From contig NC_133770.1 in assembly GCF_003597395.2 (NCBI RefSeq), positions 81,404,269 through 81,468,268 of the forward strand: 64,000 nucleotides of DNA. The letters are read 5' to 3'. Positions 31,131-42,699 of the stretch are shown here, piece after piece. The translations under genes were made by a program, and so were the position numbers. The notes under the pieces are model-generated. The model saw only the letters and a program-made list of their open reading frames with translations. It had not been told where the DNA came from and did not search any database. Every line of letters starts with the position of its first letter. Positions within the stretch are counted from its first letter, which is position 1. Origin of the DNA: Chelonoidis abingdonii (Eukaryota; Chordata; Testudines; Testudinidae).

Positions 31131-33529
31131 TTGAGAGTGGGATGTGTGGTGCAGCCTTAATAAGAGGCATTGTTACCAGACTGCCTATAATAATAATAAA
31201 TAACAATAATAACAGCAATACTGGTTCTAAAATGATACTTTTTGTTCCTCCTGTAAACAAGCCAATTAAAGGATGTTCCTTTAGAATCTCTGTAATATTG
31301 GTCAGGGACTCGCTCTTCCTAATATTACCTTGGGGGTATATTCTGTCCATGTATTGTGGGCTCTGAGGCTTCCCTGGAGATGGATGAGGCTGGACAAAAA
31401 ATCCATTGTTATGTGGATCATCCTGCTCACCATTCTCCATGTGAAAGGATCACATAAGAGCCAGAAGGGTTATGGTTGCCTCAGGGCCGTAGTAATTGCT
31501 GTGGAGTAGCTTTACAAATGGGTTGAGGGAAGATTGCTCAAACCTGTCACCTGCACAATGGAGCTTTACCATTATTTTCAGGCTATGTGCTGTGTGGGTG
31601 GATTTGTGCTTAATAGAATACTTTCCTGAATCTCTAAGACCTGAGGTTTTAGCTGAAATATTAGTCATAATAAACATCATTTTAAAGAGTGATGGATGAT
31701 ATTTGAGCATCATCATTTGTTTGCAGCTAGCATTAAAAATAGGGCATGATTACTCTCTTTCACCTTAATGACCTACTGCATTTTTATGAGGCATATAACA
31801 TTCAAAAAGACATAAAAGATGGCACATGAGTATGCGACTATAAAACTATAATGATTTATTTTACAACATGTGAAGATAGCATATTCTGTGCCTGAACAAG
31901 TGTTCTTTACACACCCTAACATCTTGAATTCAGTGGGTGACTTGGGTGTGCAAAGATTATAGGACGATGCTCTTTGATCCTAGGGAACAGAGTCAGCTAG
32001 CTGGTCCCTAGCAGAGGACATGAGCACCAGAAAGTCTGCTGGGGGGAAGTACTGAATTGGAAATGATTGCAATCTTTCTTCCATGAGGTGGTGGAAGTTG
32101 GAGGTAATCATCCCTACACAAAATGTGAGTGGCACTGGGTGAGGAGGCAACATAGCCCAATTTTTAAACAATCTGTAGAGTATAGGAATTGGGTAATATC
32201 CTTTTAAATAGTTTGTGAGCCTTCTGGTAGCTCTGACTGTTTTCAGAAGCCATCAGAAGCTTGGCAGAGCTCCAGTGCATATATAGATAGGTAGGCCTTG
32301 CATGTTGTATGTTAAACATGCTTAGTAAACACAGTTATTTGGATTCCACTATTTCCGTGAGGTTCCTTCATATTATGTATAATATGTAAAGAGCAGAAGA
32401 CACAATAGGTTCCAAAACTGTTTCCTGCACAGTGCTTTCTGTAGTGTAGACAAAGTCACAGAAATTCTCCTCAGTTTCTGTCCCCACTAATATGAAAAAA
32501 CAAATGTCGAATCTGTTACTGTTCATGTGATCACGTTACTGGCCCCAGTCTAAAAGAGAACTGAGTAGTATCTCTCTCTCTATTACTTTGAATCTTAACC
32601 TTATTCTCCAATACCATACTTAAGTAGATAATATCAGAGTGGTGTCTGTTTATTAATAGAACTGTGTAGAAACTGGAATTCCCATTTAGTGGGAAATTTG
32701 GGGATTTCTAAATTTGCTCTTTCTGAATGCTAAATTAACCCCATCCGCTGCAGAAGTGAACAAAGGATTCAGTATCAGAGGCATTGCATTTGATTAGTGA
32801 AACTCTAACCACCTGTTCCTACAGACAGTTTTGCATTCAACTTTTCTATAAAGTTATGCCTCTTTATTTTGAGAAAAATGAAATTAATATTGCAGAAGAT
32901 AATACTCTAGTGTCTTGTAGGGACTTATCTGGAGAGATGCTGAGCACCCACAATTCCCATTGATCTTAACAGGAGTAGTTGTTGCTCAACAGACTTTCAG
33001 AATCACATGCCTTGAATGTAGTGTATTTTACATTTTATTTAGGGCTTTTGTGCTGCTATTGCTGCTACAGCTTCTATAGCAGAGCAAAATATTCTATTTT
33101 AATACTTTATTTTTAAAGGCATTTGTGGCACATCTCTCTGTCTGGGTATTTTGCTGCAGAATGCAAAGTCTACTGTCCTTATAATGAACATTAGGACCTC
33201 CAAGTAAGAAAAAAGCTATGTATGTTGTGAAAGATTTCGGATTCCTTTTTCTAAAGAGAAGCACTGATTTCATTGAAGGTTTATCAAATTATCGCTTAGT
33301 CTGATATTCTGAACAATTTATCTCCTTGACAACAGACAACATCTGGTGTGGAATGTCCCATTGTAACCATATGCAGGAGTTGCTCCTACTAAGTAACTGG
33401 CAGTCAGTAGAGATTAGCCCAGATCATGAGGTCAGAAGGCTATTAGGACAACATCTGGCAAACCAGGGAAGCAGCTCCTAGTCACAACATCTGAATAAGT
33501 CTGAAAATCCATGAACCAGAACAAAATTA
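31131..33529. other. Unassigned non-coding DNA
   Basis: A TAA/CAA-rich simple patch lies at 31187-31216. No exon or repeat I can support. Confidence 0.45.
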
Positions 33530-34085
33530 AGTTTCCTGCTTTTCATCAATATAAAATTCATTGCAATGGAATCAGTAATGCAGAAGATTAAAGAAAAAAG
33601 ATTATACATTAACAAAGGAAGATAAGCAATTAATTTCTAACATTATTACATTTCAGACCTGAATATTAGTTCCAAAGGTGATGGAAAACATGTTTGCTTT
33701 TCAAGATATATAAGCGATTACAATCTATCCCTCTGCTTTAATAATAATATACTTAATTGTTTCACTGCCACATCTCATACTGGTCAAATTTGCTTCACAG
33801 GGAGAAAATCATTTTCTGTTGTCCTTTAGCAAATAAATTGCCTGTCATCCTTAATCTGGGTAGTAAAGCAGGCTGCATCAGCTGGCTACTACTGCAGGTC
33901 TGCATATTACGCTGGCTCCGGTACAAAGTATTAATGACAGCTATTTTCTTTGTGCCATCAGGAGCAAATTGGGTGCATAATGTGAAATGTAAAGCCAATA
34001 GATTCGTTGGGGTTGTTTTCATTGTCTCCTATTATTGTTGTTGTGACACTAACTAAATTATCTGCCTATGACATTTGCATTGCAC
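33530..34085. other. Candidate conserved non-coding stretch
   Basis: This is repeat-free, AT-rich sequence dense in TAAT/ATTA words, for example AGCAATTAATTTCTAACATT, GTATTAATGACAGCTATTTT and GGTGCATAATGTGAAATG. Frames on both strands do not resemble protein. The texture resembles vertebrate developmental enhancers, but conservation cannot be tested from one sequence. Confidence 0.25.
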
Positions 34086-34439
34086 ACTAAGTCTGGGATG
34101 CATTTTTATAATTTTGCCATGGAATATAGGAGATAATAAATACATAGCAATCCTCCCCCTATACACAGCCACCCATACACACAGAAAAAAAATTAGAACA
34201 CTTTCCTACATGATATTTTTCTTTAGAGCAGAGGACTGGGAGGGAGGACTTATGGGGCCCAATAAAGCCCTGCATTCTGGCCTCTTTACACTGACAAAGT
34301 TGCAGTAAAGGGGCTATAGTCCTGTGGATTCAGTCATCAGGGAATTTTCCTGACCAGGAGGCTTCCTGGTTGCGTTGGCTCTAAGATACCCTATGCACAT
34401 GAGCCTGTCACAGGGAGCATGCAGGGGCACTATTAGGGG
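34086..34439. other. Unassigned non-coding DNA
   Basis: Nothing recognised. Confidence 0.4.
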
Positions 34440-34699
34440 CAGGAGCAGCTCTAGGTATTTTGCCACCCCAAGCACGGCAGTAGGCTGCCTTTGGCGGTTT
34501 GCCTGCGGGAGGTCCCCGGTCCCACAGATTCGGCAGCATGCCTGTGGGAGGTCCGCTGAAGCCGCTGGACCAGCGGACCCTCTGCAGGCATGCCACCAAA
34601 GGCAACCTGCCTGCTGCCCTGGCGGCAACCGGCAGAGCACCCCCGTGGCTTGCCGCCTCAGACACGCGCTTGGCGTGCTGGTGCCTGGAGCCGCCCCTG
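34440..34699. mobile_element. hAT MITE of the CAGGGCCG family
   Basis: The left end CAGGAGCAGCTCTAGG and the right end (reverse complement CAGGGGCGGCTCCAGG) are inverted. The 8-bp flanks ATTAGGGG (34432-34439) and ATTAGAGG (34700-34707) differ at one base. After the left end, TTTTGCCACCCCAAGCAC parallels the 24716 copy. Internal CTGCGGGAGGTCC-type words are mirrored. Several frames over 100 codons cross it on both strands and are not genes. Confidence 0.9.
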
Positions 34700-34707
34700 A
34701 TTAGAGG

Positions 34708-35104
34708 CATGGAGTGACCTTGAGTACTCTAACCTGCTTTGGCAGCTGAAGCTGTCCCCCAGCCAGCCCTGGATAGGGAAGGGGTAAAGGTGGTGTAAAA
34801 CACAGCTCCAGCGCAGGGATTAATGTGGTTCATAGGTTCTGTTCTTGGTTTTTGTCAACAGGTTGCTGTGTAATCTGGAGGAAGACATTTGCAGCTATAC
34901 AAGAGCTATAACACCTACACCAAAGGCTATAGTGAGAGTTAATTTCTTAGGGTCTGAGGCCTTTACACGGTCCTTTCTTGGGCAATAATCCCATTGACTT
35001 CAGTGGGAGTTTTACCTGAGTGAGGTCTGAAAAGGCCAGAGGATTTGACCTCTTCATTATACATATATATCTGCAAAGTCTATTGAGATCTTTACATGAA
35101 AGGA
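34708..35104. other. Unassigned non-coding DNA
   Basis: It contains CCCATTGACTTCAGTGGGAG at 34990-35009, the cleanest copy of the dispersed palindromic motif. Confidence 0.45.
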
Positions 35105-35282
35105 GCAGAGCCCTGATTCAGGAAAACATCCCTATTCAGGGTAGCCTTCAGCATGTGCTTAACTTTAAGCATGTGCTTAAATGCCACCAAAGCCACCAAT
35201 GTACATGGAACTTAAGCAGAAGTTTAAAGTTAAGGACATGCTCAACTGCCTTCCTGACTCAATATTCAGGACTGAGTGTTCA
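35105..35282. mobile_element. Palindromic MITE, ~178 bp
   Basis: The left arm has CCCTGATTCAGGAAAACATC, then CAGCATGTGCTTAACTTTAA and GCATGTGCTTAA. The right arm gives the inverse order in reverse complement: CAGTCCTGAATATTGAGTCAG, then TGAGCATGTCCTTAACTTTAA and a CTGCTTAAGTTCC end. In the family as I remember it, the centre is a TCCCATTGACTTCAATGGGA palindrome; here the centre is altered. No coding capacity. Confidence 0.7.
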
Positions 35283-35481
35283 ATGTTATTGTAACTGGAA
35301 ATTGCCAAAACAAAATTTAGATCAACATGCATTTATATTTTTTTAAAGACCTGAAAGAGGAAGACTTTGTCAATTATGTGAGAAGAACTTTTTGTGTTTT
35401 GTTTTTCTACTACAATACACCAAGGCAGAGATTGGAGTGTAATCAGGCCACCTGACACAACAGAACTAGAAAGGGTTAAAG

Positions 35482-35792
35482 CACTCATACTCAGACTGTG
35501 GCTTGCAAGCCACATATGGCTCTTTATAGTGTTTCCTGCTGCTCTTTGCAGCACATGATATTTAAACATTGTGGGATTTAATTATTAACCAATCTAAGTT
35601 ATTACCAATCAGGATGCTTTTACTATGTTATTAACCAATTAAGTTATCAATTTTCACTAAGTTAACTTATTTCCTGTAAAAATTATATATATACAAACTA
35701 AATATTTCCCCTGTCATTCACACTGCTGTGGCTCTTTTGGGTGGTGTTGAGGCTAATTTGGCTCCTCAGCCACTGAGGTCTGAGTTCCACTG
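35482..35792. mobile_element. hAT (Charlie-type) MITE with target-site duplication
   Basis: The left end CACTCATACTCAGACTGTGG is inverted against the right end (reverse complement CAGTGGAACTCAGACCTCAG). The flanks GGTTAAAG (35474-35481) and GGCTAAAG (35793-35800) form an 8-bp duplication with one transition. GTGGCTCTTTTGGGT near 35729 and a mirrored TGTGGCTTGCAAGCCACATA near the left give internal similarity. Confidence 0.9.
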
Positions 35793-35800
35793 GGCTAAAG

Positions 35801-36686
35801 TCACACAAAGAAGGGGAAGATTTAATACTAGTGCACACACAGATTATTTAAAATAATCAAAAGAGGGGACATTGCTGAAAATGCCTTAATGTGTTCCTTA
35901 GATTACGTGCTTCACATTTGCTAAGGAATCTATTCTGTTATTCATGAACCTAATGGAGTCAATGTAGATATAATGCACCTAAATATAATGCACCTGGCTG
36001 TTTGTTTTTTTTTCTGGGGTGAGGGAGGAAGTGCCATTTTTCTAGGAACATCAGACACATTTTACATTTGACTTATCAGGAAATAAGGATAATTCCAGAA
36101 AATGTGTGTGCAAATTTTGCTGTAGTCCCTTCTCTGACAGACTGATAGTATCCTATAATAGCCTGAACAAACCTTGCAAAATTCAGATAAACTTTACTGA
36201 TTTAAATTAAAACCTATTGAATTAGGATTAATATCTTTGGAGTACATTGCATTAAAAATGAAATTATGTATGTAGCATTGTATGTACTATCTCCAGTAGG
36301 AGGGGATGCTAATGTACTTCCTCTATCATCAAAAGCCTTTGAAACCATCCCCTTGGGATAAATTCATATACTAGTTCAACCTGGATTCTCCAGAGACAAA
36401 GAAAATACTTTTGCATAAAAGCCTGGAGTTTAACCTGACTCATGGCTTTCTTCCTGATCCAGGAAACGGACAGGACCTCTGGTCCATGAAGGGCCCCAAT
36501 GCTTTGGGAAGGGTTGAAAGGATATGAGTCTATTGAGGCCCCATAAGACTGGGTGCTTGCTCTGAGCTGAAGCTCTAATGAATTTATATCCAGAAAGAAA
36601 CCCTAAGAGTGAGGTAATACCTGGTAAGCTTGTTAGCATGGGTGTAGGTTCTTTTATTGTTTTTAATGTTTTCTCTTTAGTGCTTG
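35801..36686. other. Unassigned non-coding DNA
   Basis: No gene or recognisable repeat. Confidence 0.45.
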
Positions 36687-37030
36687 TGATGGGGTCCCTG
36701 TGGTACAATCTGGAACTGTGGGATGCTGTGCCCCCTTAACACTCTAGCCTGGGCAATCTCTCACAAAGCTATGCCTGTGACAAACAGCAAACCCCTGCAG
36801 GCCCTGTTATCACTCAGACATCAGCATGTGGAGCCTTACACCCAGCTAAACTGCAGGAAGGCTCTCTAAGCCACTCTTGAATTATACAGAGAGGTGCACC
36901 AGCCAGTCAGCCAGCCCCTAGCCTTGCAGCCCATATGACTTGATGTATTCTCAACTCAGGCAAGGATGCTGCTCACCTGGTTTTCTTCAGCCATTCAATC
37001 CACAACTTGTGTAGTTATACCCCCATGATG
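36687..37030. repeat. LTR-like interspersed repeat, class uncertain
   Basis: It begins TGTGATGGGGTCCCTGTGG and runs through AACACTCTAGCCTGGGCAAT, AGCCTTACACCCAGCTAAAC and ACTTGTGTAGTTATACCCCC. I recall this sequence type as frequent in turtle DNA. The TGTGA start suggests an LTR, but I see no matching end or target duplication. Confidence 0.35.
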
Positions 37031-37504
37031 AGCATATGTCTCTATCAACAGTTCTTGGCACACTTATGGATCTGGATCCTATCCTCATAATGTTAGTTTT
37101 GTGTGTGGGAGTAATACTTTCCATTAAGTGCATCCAAAGAAAATGTGATATGCAGGACCTACAAATGAGCAGGTGTTACTGCTGCTCCTTTGTGCAGTGG
37201 TGTGTGATTGCCCTTTAGAAAAAGAAAATGGTCCTTGTTGCTCGGGGATGAAGATCGCAAAAGGTTTTTTTGACTCCTGTTTAATACACATTTTAATTCC
37301 TCTTTAATACACAAGGGAAAGTTAGTCACAGTGTTTTATGAAATTATAAGATACGTGATATGGAACAAGGTTGGAAAAAACATTTTTGGCTTTTCCCTTC
37401 TGCTCCCAGGGCCAAATCCTCAGCTGCTATAGAAAGGCCCAAATCTGTCAGCTTGAATGGGGTCACGCTGACTTACTGCAACTGAGGAGCTAGCCCTTAT
37501 TTGA
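37031..37504. other. Unassigned non-coding DNA
   Basis: Nothing recognised. Confidence 0.4.
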
Positions 37505-37700
37505 TCATTCATGTACTTCACAGAGGGACCACCATGATCATTTAGTTTGACCTCCTGCATATCACAGGCCACAGAACCTCCCACACCCACTCCTGTAATA
37601 GGCCCATAACCTCTGGCTTAATTACTGAAGTCCTTGATTTAAAGACTGTAAGTTACAGAGAATCCACCCTTTACTCTAATTCAAACTCATTAGGTGGTAT
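37505..37700 (-). mobile_element. CR1 LINE 3' tail fragment
   Basis: GGACCACCATGATCATTTAG, TTTGACCTCCTGCATATCAC and AGGCCACAGAACCTCC are the reverse of a CR1 3' region (GTGATATGCAGGAGGTCAAA). The copy extends further into the element than the 12307 fragment. Confidence 0.75.
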
Positions 37701-37949
37701 GGACTTTTAGGTTATAAATACACATGACACTGTCTTCACTCTCCCTTTTCACAGCAAGCCTGCTCCCTGCCATAAACATCAGTGATACTTGCAGCCTGCA
37801 TGGCTCCAACACGAAGGGTAGACAACAGCAAGGTAGACAACAGCCTCGTTTGCTGCTCTGAACTCTCTGGCTCCCAATTTAGCTATAGGGAATCTGGTAG
37901 CCACTCTTTTGGAGACAGAGGCAATAGGGAGAGATTTTAGTTTGTTTGT

Positions 37950-38209
37950 CTTAGGGTATGGCTACACTCACGCTTTACAGCTCTGCAACTTTCGCGCTCA
38001 GGGGTGTGAAAAACACCCCCCTGAGCGCTGCAAGATACAGTGCTGTAAAGTGTCAGTGTAATCAGCGCTGCATTCTACACCCGTAAAGGATGTGGTTTAT
38101 GTGCAGCACTGGGAGAGCTCTCTCCCAGCGCTGCTGCTCCGACCACACTCACATTTCAAAGCGCTGCCGTGGCAGCGCTCCGAAATTCCAGGTGTAGCCA
38201 TACTCTTAG
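37950..38209. mobile_element. hAT-like MITE of the GCGCTG family, ~260 bp
   Basis: The ends are inverted: CTTAGGGTATGGCTACAC at the left and, in reverse complement, CTAAGAGTATGGCTACAC at the right. The interior is rich in AGCGCTG and CAGCGCT, with several local hairpins, for example CAGGGGTGTG mirrored by CACCCCCCTG at 38000-38023. A larger relative is at 699-1587. No clear target duplication. Confidence 0.85.
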
Positions 38210-38285
38210 TGTCCCAACTATTAAGGTGGGAGTGGGACAATGTAGTTGCGCATTTTGTCATGCTGATGGAGATATCAATAAGAGA

Positions 38286-38446
38286 TCATAGAATATCAGA
38301 GTTGGAAGGGACCTCAGGAAGTCATTTAGTCCAACCCCAGACAGATTTTTGCCTCAGATACCTAAATAGACCCCTCAAGGATTAAACTCACAACCCTAGG
38401 TTTGGTGGGGTGGGACTAGTGCTCAAACCCCTGAGCTATCCCTTCC
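38286..38446 (-). mobile_element. tRNA-derived SINE with CR1-type tail (Cry/tortoise-type)
   Basis: On the minus strand the 5' head carries an A box in TAGCTCAGGGGTTTGAGCAC (38419-38438) and a B box in GGTTGTGAGTTTAATCC (38379-38395). The 3' part reads TGGGGTTGGACTAAATGACT, a TTCCTGAGGTCCCTTCCAAC box and ATATTCTATGATCTC at 38286, the CR1 3' end used for trans-mobilisation by a LINE. Length and order match SINEs described from cryptodiran turtles, transcribed by pol III in their active form. This copy is diverged. It is the strongest lineage marker in the window. Confidence 0.85.
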
Positions 38447-39384
38447 CCCTCTCTGTCCCTGTCTGCAGGAAGTGAGGCAGGGCTGAGGAAACAGTAAATT
38501 CAGTCTCAGAATAAACTGTATTTTAAGGCAAAAATAAAAACAAAAATCAGTTGGTTTTATTCCTGACCTTAAAAGGTTTGGTTGAAGGGAGCACTGTGAT
38601 AGCAGTACTTCTAAAACTGGCACTGGGCTGCCCTGACTCTTCAAAGGTTTGTCCCATTGCCATTGTACATTTAGAAGCCCTAGTCTGGGTTCAGTGGAGT
38701 TTTCCAAACTGCCACCTCGGCTTTAGGTAGGAGATATGGCCAGGTGGCACCAGCCCAAATAAACAATGGGCCTGCTAAGGCAGAAAACTGCAGTGTCTGC
38801 AAATATGCCAGAGATTTGCTCATTATTATTTTTTTGGAAGTCTTATCTAGAATCCTATTTAATTCAGTCTTTTGCCATTGACCTCAGCAAGTACCTGATC
38901 CTGCCTCAGTTAAGTCAATGGGAGCTTTACCATTGACATTGGTAGGTGAGGGATCCCGATAGACTTGGAACACATCAAGCAGTTTCATAAGAGATTCATT
39001 CTTAGTACCAAGGGTAAAAGTAGAAACTTAAATGTTAAGAAGGAACTTGAAGTAAGTAATACAAGTTTCACCGTTGCACAAGTAGATTTATTATCACACA
39101 CTAGCCCAACAATAACTAAGGGTGTTTTGTGTTTGTGTGGTACCTCATTATGGTATCATTTTACAAGGACAAGGAGACAGTCAATGAAACTGAAAGGCAG
39201 CAAATTTAAAACTTATAAAAGAAAAAGGGGCTAAACACATTTCACAATGAATCAGTTGAACTCATGGCCTCAGGATATCAATGGAACCAAAAGCTTATAA
39301 ATGTCCAGTCCTTTTTGTGAATTCTTCTATGGATGAAACATCCAGACTTACAGTGGTAAGGATTTCTTAAAAATGCAAAAGTTT
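38447..39384. other. Unassigned non-coding DNA
   Basis: The dispersed palindromic motif occurs at 38910-38940 with two inverted halves (AAGTCAATGGGAGCTTTACC, then CATTGACATT). No gene. Confidence 0.45.
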
Positions 39385-39580
39385 TGGCAGGGCTATAACT
39401 CTTCATGCTTTGGAACATAAGCCACACTCAGACTAATGATAGTTCGGAGGAAACTATCCCTGGGGATGATTGATTTCATAACTGCCTTGTGAAGCATTCC
39501 TTGCACCTTCCTGGCCACTGTCAGGCAGGATACTGGCTTAGGTGGACCTCGAGTCTGATCCACTCTGGCAATTCCTATGC
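39385..39580 (+). mobile_element. CR1-type LINE 3' tail fragment
   Basis: GGCTATAACTCTTCATGCTT, then CACTGTCAGGCAGGATACTG, GCTTAGGTGGACCTCGAGTC and CTCTGGCAATTCCTATG follow the layout of the tail seen in antisense at 5015-5265. Confidence 0.65.
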
Positions 39581-39766
39581 AGCACATACGAAGCATGAAA
39601 GCAGGTGGTGGTATTATAATGCTGCTCAATGTACAGTAGCTGTGGTAGTTAGTGGTATTACTTATGAGAGTAATGCCTAATTTTCATGCTGGGTATACAT
39701 ATGCAAAAAGCTACAGCAGTCAGACTTGCCATGTCACTCTTAGGCCCTCATGCTGCCCACAGGACC

Positions 39767-39784
39767 AAAAAAAAAAAAAAAAAA
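39767..39784 (+). repeat. A18 homopolymer run
   Basis: A run of 18 A follows AGGACC. I looked for a retrocopy upstream and saw no protein-like sequence or SINE body directly attached. Confidence 0.9.
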
Positions 39785-40461
39785 GAGTAATTTGAAGACA
39801 GTGTCATGAGACAACACTATCTCTAAAATAATACTGCTGGCTACCAGCTACTGTACTTCCAACTTTATTTATAATTCCCTTGTTATAGTACCACCACTTA
39901 CTTTTGCTTGCCCAGTGCAGATTGGTATTATAATGAGGAAGGAACATTTATGTAAATAGAACTAGTTGGCATGTGTGATGTTTTTGTTCGTTTTGATTAT
40001 AAAATCTGCCTATCCCTTGGTCTAGGCATAAGTACAATCTTGTATGAAACAGTTCCAAATTAGACCAGTACAAAAGGTAAAACCTGCCCTAAGCATTATT
40101 CACCCGGCCCAGTGGAACTAATAATGCTTCTATTTCTTCAGATCATTCCCAAAAACATGCCCTGCTACGTTAACCTGGACAAACAGATGAGCCTTCCACA
40201 TAACCTGAAAGTCAACCACCTGGGGCTGAGGAGGGATTTTGCCAAAGTCTCATAGGAGTCTAGTAAGGAAACTAAGATCCTGACTCTCATAGGAAGTGAG
40301 AAGCCTTGACTGCTATCATGTCATGTCCAATCATGAAAGATAAAGTATCATCATGTCATGGGATGTAATCCAAAGTACTCTGGATGAGAAACTAAGACGG
40401 ATAATGAAGAGTAGAAATCTTTTTCATCATGGTAAAAGGCTAACCATGGGAATGACCCAAG
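39785..40461. other. Unassigned non-coding DNA
   Basis: Nothing recognised. Confidence 0.4.
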
Positions 40462-40696
40462 TAGGACCAGCTTTAGGGTGATTCCACCGATTCCTGGGAA
40501 TTGGGCCCCGCAGTGTCCGGAAGAGGGGCCCCACACCCTCCACCGAAGTGCTGCCGGAAATAGCGGCAACCAAGTGAGCTGCCGCCGAATTGATGCCGCT
40601 ATCTTCAGTGGCAGCTCAATCGCTGCTGCTGTCTTTGGCGTCATTTTGGTGGCAGCTCTTTCGAATCTGGCTCTCCATGTCCTAAAGACGGCCCTG
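40462..40696. mobile_element. hAT MITE of the CAGGGCCG family
   Basis: The left end TAGGACCAGCTTTAGG is inverted against the right end (reverse complement CAGGGCCGTCTTTAGGACAT). The flanks GACCCAAG (40454-40461) and GACTCAAG (40697-40704) are an 8-bp duplication with one transition. The right terminus is nearly identical to that of the transposase remnant at 62401 (CAGGGCCGTCCTTAGGATTT). Confidence 0.9.
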
Positions 40697-40704
40697 GACT
40701 CAAG

Positions 40705-41028
40705 AACCAGTGGAAGGGCAGGTGGTGATCAACATATCTATTAACAATCTGGAAAAGGAGGTGAGCAATGAGGTGACAAACTTGCACAGAGCTCAAAATT
40801 AGGTTAGTCAAGACTGTGAATAGTGTATGTGACTGGGACACTGTTCCCTGATTTACAGTAACTAGTTCCAAAATCCAGAACTTGAGGATTGCAGTACTGC
40901 ACTTAGAGAAGATCAAAGTTGTCTGTTGTTGTTGAAATACGAATTGTGCAAGGGCAGTTCAACGCCTTTCTTTTCATTTAGCCCTAGAATATAGTTTACA
41001 AGCAAAACTTTCAAAAATGCTTAAAAGT
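40705..41028. other. Unassigned non-coding DNA
   Basis: A TTGTTGTTG patch lies near 40926. Nothing else. Confidence 0.4.
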
Positions 41029-41331
41029 AGGTCTCCACTGCATGCCAGAAAACCCCTCAAAGCCTTACAGTAGCAAGTCTCTGAGCCTGGGACAACTTAC
41101 TTGGGCTCACACTATGAGGCTAAAAATAGCAGTGTAGATGTCTGGGTTTGGGCTGAAGCCTGGAGTTTGAAACCTGGCCATGGGGTTGGCTCTCAGAGCC
41201 CAGGCTCCAGTCTGAGCCCAAACATCTACATTGCTATTTTTAGCCTCATAGCGTGAGCCCTTCAAACCCAAGTCAGTTGACCCAGGGTCTGAGACTCGCT
41301 GCTGCAGGTGTGTTTTTTGGATTGCAGACCT
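41029..41331. mobile_element. Long palindromic hAT-type MITE, ~303 bp
   Basis: It can fold along nearly its whole length. Left arm CTATGAGGCTAAAAATAGCA and GTGTAGATGTCTGGGTTTGG (about 41112-41153) are matched in reverse complement by the right arm at 41207-41258. Ends AGGTCTCCACTGCA and the inverse of TGCAGACCT are inverted. The flanks TTAAAAGT and ATCTAAGT agree at five of eight bases. No coding capacity. Confidence 0.9.
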
Positions 41332-42699
41332 ATCTAAGTCCCACTTTCAAAAGAGACTGGGGAGCTTAACTGTCCTCTTGTCACTTAGGTGCTTTTGAAA
41401 TGTTACCCTGCAGCCTGTTCTATAGCTACATTTTTACACCTTTGAGTTAATGAAGAAAGCAATAAAGAATCAGTTTTAGATTTAAATTTCCACAGAGGAA
41501 TTGACTTTGGCTTCAATCCTGCAAATACTTATGTATGTGCTACCTTTTGTCAGGATTGGGGCCTCTCTTTGCAACTAGCAATGGACTCAAATTGATACTC
41601 TTGAATCTAAATATCTTCTGAAAATTTGGTGGAGGAGTTTTGGATTCTGCATCTCAATCCAGATCTGATTTTCCCAAAGCTGTCCCCTGTCCTCATGTGG
41701 GAACAAGCCAACCCCCCCGAACCAACACCTCCAGCCTTTGGGATGTTTGGAATCCAGGTTTGAAATGTGTACTTCAGAGCCAGCTCTATTTGCAACCTAG
41801 AAAAGAAGGCACAGCTAAATCCAGCATACCCACTTTGAGGTGCCCCCCACTCAGTCACTGAGAATGCTTAAAAAGATAATCATATTAGGCAAAGCCAACA
41901 CTTTAAATCAGTAAGAGGACCTTTTTTCCCTCCTCTACAATACATCATAATGCCCAGTGCTTTCTCTCTGCTCTTCTTCCCTCACCTCTTTATGGAGAAA
42001 GTGCACCAGACACTGTATGGGATCATCCACTCAAAGAGCCACACAAAAAGGGGATTCCCCACATACCAATCTCCACCTGAGAGTTCATCTGCCTCCATAG
42101 CACTGTCCTCTGCCCTCTCTTCTGGAACCAGTGAACACCTCTCTGGGGATCTGCATAGGGAGCGGGGCTTGAGGTCAGGGGGGAGAGGGGAGGATATGGT
42201 TTCCTTTCTGAGGGAATTGAGGCTGAGAAGAAAATATAACTGAGGCCAAGGACCTGCTGAGGGCCAGAGTGGAGGAATATGGCCTCTAAAAAAATGGCCC
42301 TAAGCCTATCCACAGGGGAGGCAACCCCTGACCATTGATAGGAGGTGGAACTCTGTGAATGGGTCTTCATAAGAATTTCCTCCCCAGACCCTCTCCTTGC
42401 ATGCAGAGGATGATCTAGGCCTTTAGCACTATATTTGAGTTCCAAAAGCTGCTCTCAAGAGCACTGCCAACCAAGGTTCAGAATGTCCTTTATGTGCTGC
42501 TGACCATTGATGAATTGCGTTGTGCAAAGACAAGCAGTGATGCAGCAGTGGCGAAGGAGATCCAGGAGGAGATGCTAATGTAAGCAGTCAAGATGAGCTC
42601 TATCCTTACATCTGGTGGTGAACTGTGGCAAGTTGTGGAAAGGAACTTCAGGGAATGATCTTGTTTGCATAGGCACACCCACCCCACCTACCATGAACC
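41332..42699. other. Unassigned non-coding DNA
   Basis: No exon supported. Frames at 41950-42445 on both strands show no domain. The last 200 bp may already be 5' untranslated sequence of the CR1 that follows. Confidence 0.4.

Noticed and set aside
30620..31440. 119- to 130-codon frames around the GC-rich block
   Set aside because: Both strands are open, composition is repetitive and no domain or start context supports a gene.
33640..33665. Possible splice acceptor (TTACATTTCAG) before an exon
   Set aside because: No open frame with protein-like content follows and no donor could be paired.
34314..34717. Frames of 72-109 codons on both strands
   Set aside because: Generated by the inverted, GC-rich MITE at 34440-34699.
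39200..39784. Processed pseudogene ending in an A18 run
   Set aside because: The sequence before the run includes a CR1-type tail and otherwise shows no translated similarity to a protein; the A-run is not attached to it.
42023..42445. 140-codon minus-strand frame
   Set aside because: No recognisable motif, no splice sites or promoter context, and an alternative open frame on the plus strand.
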